A program made the position numbers and the translations under genes. DNA of 64,000 bases, from assembly GCA_963556255.1 (NCBI GenBank), contig OY744605.1, forward strand, positions 40,695,444-40,759,443. The letters run 5' to 3'. Numbering within the stretch: position 1 is the first letter of the stretch; every line of letters begins with the position of its first letter. Below the pieces are notes generated by a model, which was not told the DNA's origin, ran no database searches, and saw nothing but the letters and a program-made list of their open reading frames with translations. Below are positions 37,180 to 49,915 of the stretch, one piece after another. The stretch is from Allolobophora icterica (lineage: Eukaryota; Annelida; Clitellata; Crassiclitellata; Lumbricidae).

Positions 37180-38150
37180 TAAATCACCAACAAGTCATCT
37201 ACAATCTTGATTAACTAAACAAAGTCATGAAAACTTTGAAACTAAATTAATCTCCCAAAAAGAGGAAGGTAGGCCTATTCTGCAATATCCGCCATCCCGA
37301 TTAAGTCATTTATCAAAGTGTGCGCTTTTTCTTCTGCTTTATTATCAGAACAGATCTTCAGACGATACGCGAAGCTAATGCACACACTATGAGGTCGTCG
37401 TCCGGAAGTCCTTCAATATAGAACATAATAACAGTTGACGGAGGAGAGTGATCGTACCAAGAGCTGCCGTCGTCAGGCACAGACATGCCAGCGCCACCTA
37501 GTGGACGGGGGCTTGTCATATTAGCAGCCGACAGTCGATCGTTGCGCTGTCGTCTGCTCATTAATCTGCAGAGTCACGCTACGTCATTACGCGATATTGA
37601 AAGGACAAACTTTTATTAGGAATTTTTAAGAAAAGGTCTCGTCTATAGAGAATCGCAGAGGCGGTCAGGACAAGGGTCAAGCGAACGCCGACCGGAGGCT
37701 CACGCATGCATGAAAGGGACGACGAAAAGCCACGGGAAGATGTATTGAGACGGACGAAGTACAAAGGGAGACAAACTGGCATGCACTGTGTCCACAGAGG
37801 CTAGTCTTTATTATATCGGATGACCTTGCAACCAAGAAGTAATTATGCCTTTTACAGACCTTACTTTATTAGAAAAAGTTGTTGTAGCTCTTGACATTTT
37901 TGCTATTTATGGCGTTGTTGTTGCTAGGCCTATTATTGGTGGTGGCGGTGGCGGTGGTGGTGGTGGTTTTGGTGGGGAGGAGCGGCCGCGGTGGGTATCT
38001 GAGTTTTGATTCTGAACTGTTGACCTTTAACACTTCCATCTTGGTCTTCGTAGGCTAACTTTCCTTGAAAAGACAGGAGCCCAAAGAAACCATAGAAATT
38101 ATCATACATAGCACATAAAATTACTAATAAAACAGAACTAATAGAAAGCA
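37180..38150. other. No gene seen
   Basis: A GGTGGTGGCGG-type tract at 37938-37975 is low complexity. Nothing else recognised. Confidence 0.35.
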
Positions 38151-38154
38151 TTAA

Positions 38155-38240
38155 TCGTAATCGTAATATTCAAACTTCTAAAGCGCCACTCGAAGGCCAA
38201 GCACCAGCCTAATCATGAGCTCTGAATAAGAGCACTGAAG
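38155..38240 (-). mobile_element. LINE 3' end with (ATTACG)n tail
   Basis: TAATCGTAATCGTAATATTC then AAACTTCTAAAGCGCCACTC is the reverse complement of the LINE 3' end at 55790-55855, including the same hexameric tail. Confidence 0.75.
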
Positions 38241-38845
38241 CTAAAATAGTAAATACTTGATTGAGTTCATTTTTAACGGGAGAATAAATGCGGTGCTTCC
38301 TGATCATAATTATTCCGGTTCGTTGAACTATGCAGGAAGCACGCTGGCGATCGGAGAAAATTAGCACAATGCAAAATTAAAAATCATTGGCCCTTCACTC
38401 AGTGACAATCTCGGTAGACGTATACCTTAGTCTTTAGGAAATCATTTAAGAGTAGGGGCCTACCGTGCTAAACAACAGCTTGTAAATGTTCTTTAACGTA
38501 TACTTTCATTTCATTACCTTACTTGGGCCTATTATAATGTAAAAGACAACGATATTCGATTCTGTCTTCAACAATGTATGTCCCTAGACACAAGCTAGGC
38601 CCTGTAGCATAGCAACTTTTAAGTAGCGTATACCTTACAAAAGCGCTGCCTGCACCAAACTAAATAATGTAAATGGCATTGAGAACAAAATAGTAATCAG
38701 TAATCGAATAGCGCTAAGATGAAGCCTATAGAAAGAAGAGTCGCCGCTGACGAGTTTCTGCAGACATGTAGGGCCTACAGCCCAGCCAACCAGAACATAC
38801 GACGTTCGGAGCTCATGGACAACGTAGATTCGGAGAAGACAATAG
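38241..38845. other. No gene seen
   Basis: No recognised feature. Confidence 0.3.
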
Positions 38846-38849
38846 TCAC

Positions 38850-39425
38850 CAGAGACAAATAGTCACCAGAGACAAAGATACAATAATAAGGTTGTACAAA
38901 TCACTGGTTAGGCCACAGTTGGAATACTGCATCCAGGTATGGAATCCATACCTAAAACAGGACATTGAAAAACTGGAGAAAGTGCAAAGAAGGGCTACAA
39001 AAATGATTTGGGGCTACAAGGATCTGAGATATATGAGGAAAGGTTGAGGAAGTGTGGACTAACAACATTGGAGAGAAGGAGGAGCAGAGGAGATCTAATT
39101 GAAGCTTATAAGATTATCACTGGAAAGGAAGCACTGCAGTGGGAGAGGTTCTTTGAATTAGCACCAAACAAGGCAACTCGGGGGCACATATATAAATTAT
39201 TTAAGAAGCCAAAAGGAACTTAGGGCAGAAATTTTTCAGTGCAAGAGTTGTAGACTTGTGGAATGGTTTGGATGATAGTACTGTCTCAGTAGACACAATA
39301 ACAGCTTTTAAGAAGAAGCTAGGGAAATTGGGCTATTAAGCGTTCGAGATTAATTTGCAGTGGTTCTGACACAGACTACACGTCTTCTGCACCACTTAAA
39401 ACCCTTGTTATATTATATTATATAA
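38850..39425 (+). pseudogene. LINE reverse transcriptase C-terminal relic
   Basis: Plus-strand translation gives TIIRLYKSLVRPQLEYCIQV, WNPYLKQDIEKLEKVQRRAT, YEERLRKCGLTTLERRRSRG and DLIEAYKII, then, after a stop, FFSARVVDLWNGL and TAFKKKLGKLGY. This is the thumb/C-terminal region of a Jockey/CR1-group LINE. One in-frame stop after KKPKGT and lack of the catalytic part make it a 5'-truncated relic. A TATTATATTATAT tail (39408-39422) follows. Confidence 0.85.
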
Positions 39426-39844
39426 GAGCAGCGATGAGACGCTGCACCTGCATGGGCATCATTATGCATGCACAGGGTCTGTGGAGGAGGAGGACTTTTC
39501 TCGTAGATGGAAACTGGTCCTAAAGGGTCACAGGAGTGGCACCAGTCCTAGCTCGACCCTGTCCAGCTGGTAATCTGAACCTCTGAGAGCGGAAGAGTCT
39601 ACCGATGGCGTACGAGACCGCGATAACAAACCTGCAAACATCGCCCAAAACACGCAGAAGCAACGACGAAAGAGAGAAATAAGTTTTAAAATGCAACCTT
39701 TAGGTCAGACTGGGGTATGACCTGTGCGACTATGACGACGCCCTCGGGCTTAGATAGATCTCGTTGGAACTGGTTCCCAGAGACAATTCCCATACGAGAT
39801 TGTTAAAGCAGCTCGGATAGAAATACCAGGGCTGAGTTAATTGA

Positions 39845-40165
39845 AACGGAGAAACGATGGAACAAAGAAACGATGAAACGAAAAAAGTCAAGGGACGAAA
39901 GAACAAAACAAGAAAGGAACGATGGAACAAAGGAATGCAAAATCATGGGAAACGAGGAAGCGAAGAGTAAAAGAATAAGAGAACAACGAAACAAAGGAAC
40001 GACAGAGTGGAAAGGAACGAGCAAAGAACCGAAGATTCAAAGAAACCATGGGACGAAGAAACGACAGAATGAAAGAACGAAGAAGCGATCAAAAAAGAAG
40101 GAACGAAGAAATGGAAAAAGAATGATCGAAGAAACGAAGATACAAAGAAACAATGGAACAAATGA
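39845..40165. repeat. Degenerate AACGA/GAAACGA purine-rich repeat
   Basis: About 320 bp of loosely repeated ACGAAGAAACGA and GGAACAAAGA motifs. Lys/Glu-rich frames are composition artefacts. Confidence 0.7.
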
Positions 40166-40439
40166 ATGACTAAAGAAGGCGCAGGTGGTCCAGTATGGAG
40201 GACGAACTCCGGCGCTTTCAGTCTATTAAGACGATTCTTTCACATCTGAGCCGATGTGCTTGGGCGTTGTTATAGTTAACCGCATTTTCTATTGGCAACG
40301 GAAATCCAGTTCACGAATAGAATCATTCTGACATGCGACACTTGCATGCAATAAAGTCCCCTAAGGAAAACTATCGATTAGTACATATAAAAACGCTCTT
40401 CAAAATAATGTCTGGCAAAAACAACACTGAATGTGTGTT

Positions 40440-40850
40440 AGGGTGGGTGGGTGGGTGGATGGATGGACGGAAAGATGGGTGGACGGACGACTGGATGGGT
40501 GGACGGACGGTTGAATAGTTGGACGGACGGTTGGATGGGTGGACGGACGGTTGGATAGGTGGATGAACGAATAGATGGGTGGAAGGACGGATAGATGGGT
40601 AGATGGATGAATAGATGGGTTGATGGACGGATAGATGGGTAGATGCATGGATGAATAGATGGGTGGATGGACGGATACATGGGTGGATAGATGAATAGAT
40701 GGGTGGATGGACGGATAGATGGGTAGATGGATGAATAGATGGGTGGATGGACGGATACATGGGTGGATAGATGAATAGATGGGTGGATGGACGGATAGAT
40801 GGGTGGACGGATGGTTAGATCGTTAGATGGACGTATAGATGGGTGGAAGG
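40440..40850. repeat. (GGAT/GGAC/GGGT) tetranucleotide minisatellite
   Basis: About 410 bp of GGTGGATGGACGGATAGATG-type units with a longer period of about 28-32 bp that becomes regular between 40600 and 40800. Confidence 0.95.
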
Positions 40851-40852
40851 GT

Positions 40853-41009
40853 CAGGGACGTATCTAGCGTTGGGCTTGGGGGGTTGAAGCCCCCCAAACA
40901 AGTCAAGCCGTTGTATGCTTACGGCTAAAATTCGTATGAACACTGTATAAATGTTGCCATGTTCAAGGCTTAAGCCCCCCAAACGAAAAAGGCTATAGTT
41001 ACGTGCCTG
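40853..41009. mobile_element. hAT-type MITE (157 bp)
   Basis: Ends CAGGGACGTATCTAGC and, inverted, CAGGCACGTAACTATAGCC; flanks GGAAGGGT on both sides (40845-40852, 41010-41017), a perfect 8-bp duplication derived from the neighbouring minisatellite. Interior has inverted GCCCCCCAAAC/GGGGGGTTG motifs. Confidence 0.9.
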
Positions 41010-41017
41010 GGAAGGGT

Positions 41018-42335
41018 GGGGATCGACTGACCTTCAGTAAAAAGAACAAAGGACCGATGGACAATGATGATTCATTCGAAGCAGTTCAGGATAAATTGAA
41101 TCCTTTCTTCGTATGCGGAACATCAACAGGCTTGCGAGGACAGAAATACAGTTGTCCTGCAGGCGCGTCAGAAATGTCATAGCGACCTCAGACAACCAAT
41201 TTCTCGTTATGACTCTGATCTGGAGCGTCTGATTGTTTTTAACAGCGGGACCTGCAGAGATAATTGAAGTAATCAGCCATGCAAAGTACTCTTCATCCAG
41301 ATGCAGTCCATGACCCCATACGACTTGCTACGTCGTTTTCCAGTCCGGAAATGTCATGGCCATCGTCTCCGTGCCCAGCCATATAAAATCCGTCTTAAGA
41401 AGTTAACCTTGGATTGATGGTGGTTGCTGAGAAGAGGAGCTGACCTTGGTCGACCCCGGGCTGGTTGCTAAGGAGTTGGACTAACTGGGAGAGGTGATGG
41501 TTGCTGGTGCCTTAGGGGCTATACCGCCACACTATTATTAGTAATATTCTTAATATTATCTGGGTTAGTTAAACCTCGTCAAGTTCCTCCAGGGAGAAGG
41601 TGCAGTGGAAGGCGACAGCATTGAAGTGTTGGATTGCAACTGATAGGCGCTGGAAAAGATGGCGTGCTTCTCTTGCTTCTCCTAATACTTGCGTCCATGT
41701 TCCGTGATGAAGATAATCCCAGCGTTGTTAATAGATCCCAGAGTTTCAAAGGCCAGCGGAACGTTATTGTAATTTTACCCGAGGTAAGTATGATCTCTCA
41801 GGAACAAAAAAATAATCTAGGAGCTGTTTGAAGGTATCTGGAAAATCAGGCCTCATCCTTCGCAACATGAAACATGCCACGAAATGCTATGGAATTTTAG
41901 CGCTGGATGTAAATGGAATTGCGCTGGAAAATGAAATTGACCTCGCGTGACTCTCCAGAGATGGTCGAAAGGCGTCGGCCAACTTCACAGATGATATCAA
42001 TCTCGGAAGAGTTCATGGACAGAAAAAGATGTCTAGATGGCAAACCATAGTATTTTTCGTTTTACGTATGGCAATCTGTTCTACCGCAGCCGCGGCTGAA
42101 TTTTCTTTTTTTAGCGATATAGGATGCCGTATCAGTATGTAGGCCTACAACTCTGGCGTACCAGGCCAGATATTTATCTGACAACCAGGGAACTATTTTA
42201 GCCCCGTCTTGCCATCTGAGCGAAAGAAACCCGTTGTCTTCTTAGTAGGCCTACCCGAAACACCACTAGACCATACTTTATCATTCATTAGGTGATGACA
42301 AATAACAAAGGGATCGTTCGAAGGTGAATTTGCAA
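41018..42335. other. No gene seen
   Basis: No recognisable exon; two TAGGCCTA palindromes at 42140 and 42246. Confidence 0.35.
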
Positions 42336-42340
42336 ACTTC

Positions 42341-42680
<340 letters not shown>

Positions 42681-42961
42681 TAGTAGTTTCTGTTTAACGA
42701 TGCTGTTGTGTCATAAAAATATGATTAGCCTCGCGCTCCTCATTTATCCAGAGCAGTAGGCCTAGGTCTATAGACCTGATGGGTTTCCGGGCATGAGATG
42801 AGTGAGTTGGAAACGGAAACTAATACTAATACTGAAAAATGACTGGATACAAGATGCACGTGATTACTGATTGATGACGTCATCTTATTAAACAACAGCT
42901 ACAGTAACTGCTGACGTAAAAGTCCATTGCCAATGGCAACGTTCGTAGGATTTTCGATACA

Positions 42962-43190
42962 GAGAGACCTTTTATCTTATCTTATCTTATATGATTATTT
43001 ATAAAGCGCCTCTCACAGCATAGACTATTCAGAGGCGCTCCCAGCGTGTCAGCCCCGAGGGAAAAGAAAGGTCTTTAGGCAACGGAGAGAAGAAGGCGAG
43101 ATCCCAAGCAATATCTTGCTACGGAGAGAGGGGGGCAGGTCATTCCAAAGGGAAGGGCCAAGGATGGCAAAAGCACGATGCTGATTTAGA
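42962..43190 (-). pseudogene. LINE C-terminal/3' end relic, minus strand, (AAGAT)n tail
   Basis: On the minus strand the frame includes RAFAILGPSLWNDLPPSLRS, the C-terminal motif of CR1/L2-group LINEs. It is followed by GGAGCGCCTCTGAATAG and GAGAGGCGCTTTATAAATAA and ends in ATAAGATAAG pentamers (42969-42990 on the plus strand). Confidence 0.8.
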
Positions 43191-44245
43191 CACACGTACG
43201 GTTAGACACGAACTTCTATATACATTATACGTATTTTTGCTGAAACTGCAATAAGGTTTTATGTTCAGAAGTAAAAAGATCGACACATGATCGATATTAA
43301 AAGGTACCTAAACTACTAATATTCTATTGTGATCGAAATATTCGAAGGAAAGCGGTATCATTTTTCCGCTGGCCTATGAAACTCTGCCCTATTAACAACG
43401 CTGTCCTCGATTTTTACCAAGGAGCTAGAGAAACATGTCTTCCTTTACAGTATGCTTCCTCTCAGCAGACCAACGATTTAAAGTCGCTTTCGAAGCACTT
43501 TCTCCCTGCCAGAACTTGACGAACAGCTACAGTAACTGCTGTCAACCCAGACAGTAACAATTAATTTTCCGTAACCATGTTAAGTCCCGATTAATCATTT
43601 GTACCTCGGGGAAAAAATTAAACTGATCACACATCTGAATAGGTGCATGCAAAAAAGAACAGAAAAACGTAATTACAGAACTCTTACAGTTTACCAAAAT
43701 TCTGAACCACGTTTTGTAACTTATTTTCGCTGGTAGTCCATACCTGCCAGCTTTGGCCCAAAAATAACATTTTCTACATCCCATGCCTTAAGAGAGTCCA
43801 TTGATGCCATAAAAGAGCTGGAGGATCAAGACCTGACACCAGCACCTTTTCAGTTACTTAGCTAAGAGGGTTAGAAAATGTGTACGTAAACGCAAAATAA
43901 AATTCTAATTATTAAAATCAGAACTAAAAATCAAATCACTGACTATATTCCTGCTTTATCAATTTTATGGAGTATTAAAACTTTTTTAAATGTAAGTGTT
44001 AGTGTTGTTAGTATTTTATTTCTTCATAACAGTTAACAAATTTTAGCTAGCAAGTATGATGTTTAACAAAAAATATTAGTAGCCTACGGTAAAATAAATG
44101 TCTCATACATGTACATGACTTTAGTTAATTAACCTTCGTAATGGGATTTGAGTAGCGTAGTTGTACGTACGCATGGGGAGTTGGTCTACAAAATGTATGA
44201 AATGCAACAGGTGGAAGAAGGCTATGAAAATAATATTTTTTGCGT
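43191..44245. other. No gene seen
   Basis: The 18-mer CAGCTACAGTAACTGCTG occurs at 43523 and also at 42895. No recognisable gene. Confidence 0.35.
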
Positions 44246-44249
44246 ACGT

Positions 44250-45633
44250 AATATATGGATGGCCCCTTAGGCCCATTGCGAACGTCTCGTTTATTTCTAA
44301 AATAATTGAGAAATTAGTCGCTCAGCAATTATTGGCTTACCTTGATGCTATTAACTTACTTCCTGTCTATTAATCTGGCTTCCGCAAAGGTCACTCTACG
44401 GAAACCCTTCTCCTTCGCCTTCTCTCTTATTTCTATGGCGCATTGAGCGCTCCTAGGTCGCCCTTCTTGCACTCTTCGATGCCAGCGCTGTCTTTGACTC
44501 GGTCGACCATGCCATCCTCCTTAATCGTTTATCTATATCCTTCGGTCTATCTATCTTGAGTTGCTAGCTTCCTACCTTTGTGACCGCTCCTCTTTGGTTG
44601 TTTGCTGTTCAACCAGGTCCCTCTGGACCCAGTCCGTTTTGGCCTTCCTCAGGGATCCGTCTTGGGCCCCTCGTGTATATTATCTTCACCTCTGATCTCA
44701 GTCGTCTTCTTGCCATCTGCTCTTTGTCCAACGATTTATCTGCTGACAACATACAGGCTTACATCCACTGCTTTCCCTCTGACGCCGCTGCTGCAGTCTG
44801 CCTCATTTGCCATTCCACCGACTCCTTGACTGCTTGGCGGTGCTTGAATGTCTTCCAAAGTATCAACCGCCTTCGCTTGAATCCCTCTAAGACTCAATAC
44901 ATGTGGCTGGGCACGCCTAGGCAGCTTGCTAAGACTGATCACTATAGTCTTACCTCTGAGTTCCCCATATTGTCTTTTCCACCTCCGTCAGAGATCTTGG
45001 CGTCATTTTGGATTCAGAACAGAGCATATCTCGCAGCTGAGCCGCGCTTGCTACTTACAATTGCGACAGCTTAGCGTGGTTTCCGTTCTCTTTCACCCCA
45101 ATCTGCTGCTACTCTCGGTCACGCGTTCATTACCTGTCGGCTTGACTACTGCTGCTCCCTCTATATTGGGCTTCCCCTCACTCTACTGAACTGCCTCGAA
45201 CGCGTACCGCGTTCCGCAGCGCGCTTGGTCGGGCGCATTCCAAAATTTGGCCATGTCTCTGAATACATGCAAGATGTCCTCCACTGGTTACCACTCTCGC
45301 AACGCATTGTCTACCGGGCTGCCTCCACTGTCTGGCAATGTCAGCTTGGCCGTGCTTCCTCCTATCTGTGCGAGCTCTGTTCTCGTGCCTCTGTTCCACC
45401 TGGTCACCGCTCTCTTCGCTCTGCCACCCGTGATGACCTCTCTGTTCCTTTCGCACGCACCGCTACTATGCAGCAGCGCGCTTTCTCCGTGGTTGGACCC
45501 TGAATTTGGAATGGGCTTCCTCCTGAGCTGCGGTCCCTTCCTCGAGACTCGTCCACCGCTTTCTTCTCTGCACTGTTTCGCCGGGGTTGGGGTGGGAGCG
45601 CCTCTGAATAGTTTCCTTGAAGGGGCGCTATAA
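44250..45633 (+). pseudogene. LINE reverse transcriptase relic, frameshifted, near-complete 3' half
   Basis: Pieces in all three plus frames: RPIANVSFISKIIEKLVAQQ and SGFRKGHSTETLLLRLLS (fingers), FGLPQGSVLGP (palm, before the catalytic motif), NRLRLNPSKTQYMWLG, VRDLGVILDSEQ, then QRAFSVVGP at the C-terminus. Several stops and frameshifts make it a pseudogene. The 3' end GAAGGGGCGCTATAAAAATG runs into the TTGA repeat tail. CR1/L2-group judging by motifs. Confidence 0.88.
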
Positions 45634-45640
45634 AAATGTT

Positions 45641-45789
<149 letters not shown>

Positions 45790-45833
45790 AGAGGACACCT
45801 CAAAGCACAGAACTGAACATTAACTCTTATAAT

Positions 45834-47222
45834 TAATCTTACCTTATGGCAATTTAGAGATGAAGGAGGTTTTCAGCAAATCAAGAAGTCCAGATCGAAA
45901 GTCCACTATAGATATATGGCCAACATGAAAGCAAAGTCAACTTCAAAGTCAAGAAGTGAAGTAAAGACACGAGGTAATTTAAATCAGTTTCTTCTGTTTT
46001 ATAGTACCATTTTGAGAGAACATTTCAAAAGATAGAACTGAACGAGTTGTAAGAGATTTTCAACAAATCAAGAAGTCCAGATCGAAACTTTAGAAATATG
46101 GCTAAGATGAAAGCTAAGTCAACTTCAAAGTCATGATGTGAAGTAAAGACACGATGTAATTTAAATCAGTTTCTTCTGTTTTATAGTACCTTCTTGAGAG
46201 AACATTTCAAAACACAGAACTGAACATAAACTCTTACATATAATCTTAATTTTTGGCAATTTAGAGATGAATGAGGTTTTCAGCAAATCAAGAAGTCCAG
46301 ATCGAAGGTCAACTTCAGATATATGGCTAAGATGAAAGCAAATTCAACTTCAGTCAGGATGTGGTGAAGTAATGAGGTAATTTAAATTCAGTTTCTTCTG
46401 TTTTATAGTATCTTTTTCAGAGAACATTCCAAAGACAGAACTGAACAAAAGTTTTATATTTAATCTTAACTTATGGCAATTTCGAGTTGAAGGGAGTTTT
46501 CAGCAAATCAAGAAGTCCAGATCGAAAGTCAACTTTAGATATGTGGCCAACATGAAAGCAAAGCCAACTTCAAAGTCAGGACGTGAAGTGAAGTCACGAG
46601 GTAATTCAAATTTTTGAGAGAACATTTCAAAAGACAGAACTGAACATAAACTCTTATATTTAATCGTACCTTATGGCAATTTAGAGTTGTAGGAAGTTTT
46701 CAACAAATCAAAAAGTCCAGGTCGAAAGTCAGCTTGAGATATATGGCCAACATGAAGGCAATAGCCAACTTCAAAGTCAGGATGTGAATTGAAGTCATGA
46801 GGTAATTTAAATTCAGTTTCTTCTGATTTATTGCACCTCTATAAGACAACATTTCAAAACACAGAACTGAACATTAATTCTCATATTTAAACTTATCTTA
46901 TGGCAATTTAAAGTTGAAAGGGTTTAAGAAAATCAAAAAGTCCACGTCGAAAGTCAACTTTGGATATATAGCTAAGATGAAAGCAAAGTCAACGTCAAGA
47001 TGTGGAGTCAAGACATGAGGTATTTAAATCAGTTTCTTCTTTTATAGAGTAGGCCTACCTTTTGAGAGAAACGTCACAACACAGAACGTTAACTTTTATA
47101 TTTAAACATAACTTTGGCAATTTAAAGTTGAAATGGATTTTCAGCAAATCAAAAAGTCCAGATCGAAAGTCAACTTCAGATATATGGCCAACATGAAAGC
47201 AAAGGCAACGTCAAAGTAAAGC
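45834..47222. repeat. ~200-225-bp tandem array, about 6-7 copies
   Basis: Landmark GCAATTT(A/C)(G/A)AG(A/T)TG recurs at 45848, 46256, 46476, 46676, 46902 and 47117, with a copy lacking it near 46045. Each unit has AATCAAGAAGTCCAGATCG, TATGGCCAACATGAAAGCAA and CAGTTTCTTCTGTTTTATAG. Copies differ by scattered substitutions and small indels. No long frame runs through it. Confidence 0.9.
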
Positions 47223-48180
47223 TCAACACCGAAGATAGCACAAGAGATTTTTTTATCTAGTTTATTGTTTATAGCAAAGTAGTCAAACTTCCTTGTACTA
47301 CTGCAGTGTACAATATTTATGATCGGGCCTAGCCTATATTCTACCGATGGTGCTCAACCATTGTTACATCAAGCTGCTGCTTTCAAATTTAAAAAACTGC
47401 AAAACCTTTTTTGTTGAGGTTTAATCTACGCATTTTTTGCTCGATGGAAATTTAATTTGATCATCGTCGGAGAAGACGGACGACCTGGATGATCGGACTG
47501 AGATCGGAACATCTCATCGCTCTGAACAACGATTTACACGGTGACTGCATCTCTCTCTCTCTCTCTCTCTTTTGATATAGATGATAGATCTTTTAGTAGA
47601 GATCTCCTCTACTGTCGTTCACTCTTCATAAAGTCAGGCCCATTTTCGCAATGTCTAACTTCAAGTCGGAATCGGATTTTGCATATATGAGAGTATGCGA
47701 ATGCGAGTGCGTGAACCCAGCAAACTATGCATATCCAACGACTCTCCCTCCTATTAGCAGCGACTGAGGTCTGCGGCTGTATCGACTCTAAGTGTCTGAA
47801 CCGCGAGAGATAGTCCGATGCCGTATCGTGCACTCACAGAAGGTCATCAAAAGCGCCTCGTGTAACATTCTCGTTTCTGACATTACATGTATGTCGACGC
47901 TTAAAGAACAAGAAAACCTCCCGTTGAGAGATTCTAACACAAAATTAATTGATTAAGAGAGATTAAAACACAAAATAATGTTAGGGTACCGACTAAAGCG
48001 GTAATCCTCAGGTTTGAACCGGGTAGGCCTACAGTTGTACCAAATAGGATCTACACTGGGTTTCTAGCATTCAAAACCCACGAGTATTTACCATTCGCTG
48101 TTATTTTTGTTTGTTTCTGGGCCACGTTGCCAGGTTCTGCGAGAAGAACCAATGCGTGGCGAACACAGACACTCCGCGTG
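47223..48180. other. No gene seen
   Basis: A short CT run at 47551-47570. At 47990-48020 a GGTTTGAACC box with upstream GTACCGACTAAAGCGGTAA could be a decayed tRNA-like/SINE head. Nothing else recognised. Confidence 0.35.
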
Positions 48181-48183
48181 CTC

Positions 48184-48557
48184 GTTGGTCGCACCAAAGG
48201 CGTGTGCGTTTTTTGTAGTTCACCCTGTCCGTTGGTCTCACCAGGGGGTATGCGTTTTTTAACGTGGCATCCCGTCTCGTTGGCGCAGTGGCAACGAGTG
48301 CGTTCGGTGGTTTTGGTTGGCTCGCTTTTTTGCTTCTTAGTAGCGGCTCTTTGTAATATTTATGCCTGGCTTTGGAACATCTTCTCCTTCACGCTGATGC
48401 GAGAAGGAAGAACCAAAGTGCGCAGCCTGCTGCGGTCCGCGCTTCGCATTCTCGAGCTCTTTCCACGAGTAGGCCTACGTTCTGGCCAAGACCACGAATA
48501 TGAACGGACAGGGTGAACTACAGATAACAAGCGGACACGCCTCTGGTGCGACCAACG
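48184..48557. repeat. Inverted repeat pair (~50-bp arms), MITE-like
   Basis: CGTTGGTCGCACCAAAGGCG and GTAGTTCACCCTGTCCGTT at 48184-48232 recur inverted at 48503-48557. About 270 bp lie between. No target duplication identified. Confidence 0.75.
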
Positions 48558-48940
48558 GTCAAGGTGAACCCAAATATTAATCTGAATCCGAATGCAACCT
48601 CCGTCTCGATTCCAGATATCCAAACAACCGTGCTCCATGTTATGTACCAGACCTGCTACAGTGGCGATTTGCGGTGCATATTTTAACGGATCTGGGTTAC
48701 TGGGACAAAGTTGGCCACAACTAGGGGTTCTGGGGAGCTTCATGAGCTCCCCCGTGGGGTCTTGGACAGAGCCCAAGCCAATAGTGTATCTTAGAGCATT
48801 TGCTGCCAAGTGGATCCCGTTTTAGTCGCTTTACCAGGGACAAATTACCCAAACTACTGGGACAAATCTTAAAACTATTTGGACATTTGTCCTACTAGTT
48901 ATAGAGTTAAAACTTAAAATATGCACTGGCGATTTGACTG

Positions 48941-49077
48941 GGAATGGCGAAGGTTGAAATTGCCGTTCAGTTGATATATTGAGTTGGAGAACTTTGATTT
49001 CGTTGTTTGACAAACGAAATTAAAGTTTTCCAACTCAAAATATCAACTGAACGGCAATTTCAACCTTCGCCATTTCC
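48941..49077. repeat. Hairpin with ~64-bp arms
   Basis: GGAATGGCGAAGGTTGAAAT at the left edge is complementary to the right edge, and the arms pair almost to the centre with a handful of mismatches; a loop of about 7 nt (GTTTGAC) remains. Could be a short foldback MITE or an hpRNA-type source. Confidence 0.85.
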
Positions 49078-49872
49078 AGAAAACTATGTGCCTGATCTTA
49101 AAGCCATTTGATCTACATCTTAGGCCTATATTGCTTGAGTTGCTATAAATCTCGTTGATAATCGTTGTTAATAAGACGATCGGAACTACGCCAAGTTGGG
49201 TTAACGGACGGTTGAAATCGTGATGCGAGTTGTTGATGTTTACGGTTGCTGAAGATGGTCCGCTAAACGACGATACAGCTTTATCTCATGCTGGTTCTTG
49301 GTCTTCCGATGCTCTACGATTCATCAAAATCTACACTTCGAAAGAGAATCTACAATTCGACTGCCTAGAAATGGACTCAGTAGAAATTCCACTAGGATTG
49401 TTTCCACTGCGATCCGCGAACTAGTTGGTCCTATGTTTCATCAAATGTCACGGCTCAGATAAGGATAAAAGTTTAATTCTTACTGAGATGATCAACGCCG
49501 CTCTAGGTAAATAAGATTTGAATTATTTGTGAACTGAAATGACTGCTTGAATTGAATATATTTGCATTTTATTCTACAAAACAATTGGTGTTATTGAGTA
49601 GACTTTCTTATTGGATGCACACATACCACTAGGACTGAAACACTGCGATCCGACTATCGAATTTATATGGCTTGGCCCACAGTATAAATACTAGACATTC
49701 GAGTGCTGTTTCACTATCTCTACGCTCAGACTAAATTTCTACCTACTACCTGTTGATAGATAACTATCGCCATGCTAGATATTCTGACAGATAACTATCG
49801 CCATGTTTGATGTTCTGACCCTGCATTAATTAAGCTGACACAAAATTTCCTCTTATCTCAGTTATCATTCAT

Positions 49873-49915
<43 letters not shown>

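Noticed and set aside
43542..43784. 80-residue minus-strand frame
   Set aside because: Cys/Trp-rich but with no recognisable family, and next to LINE debris; not supported as a gene.
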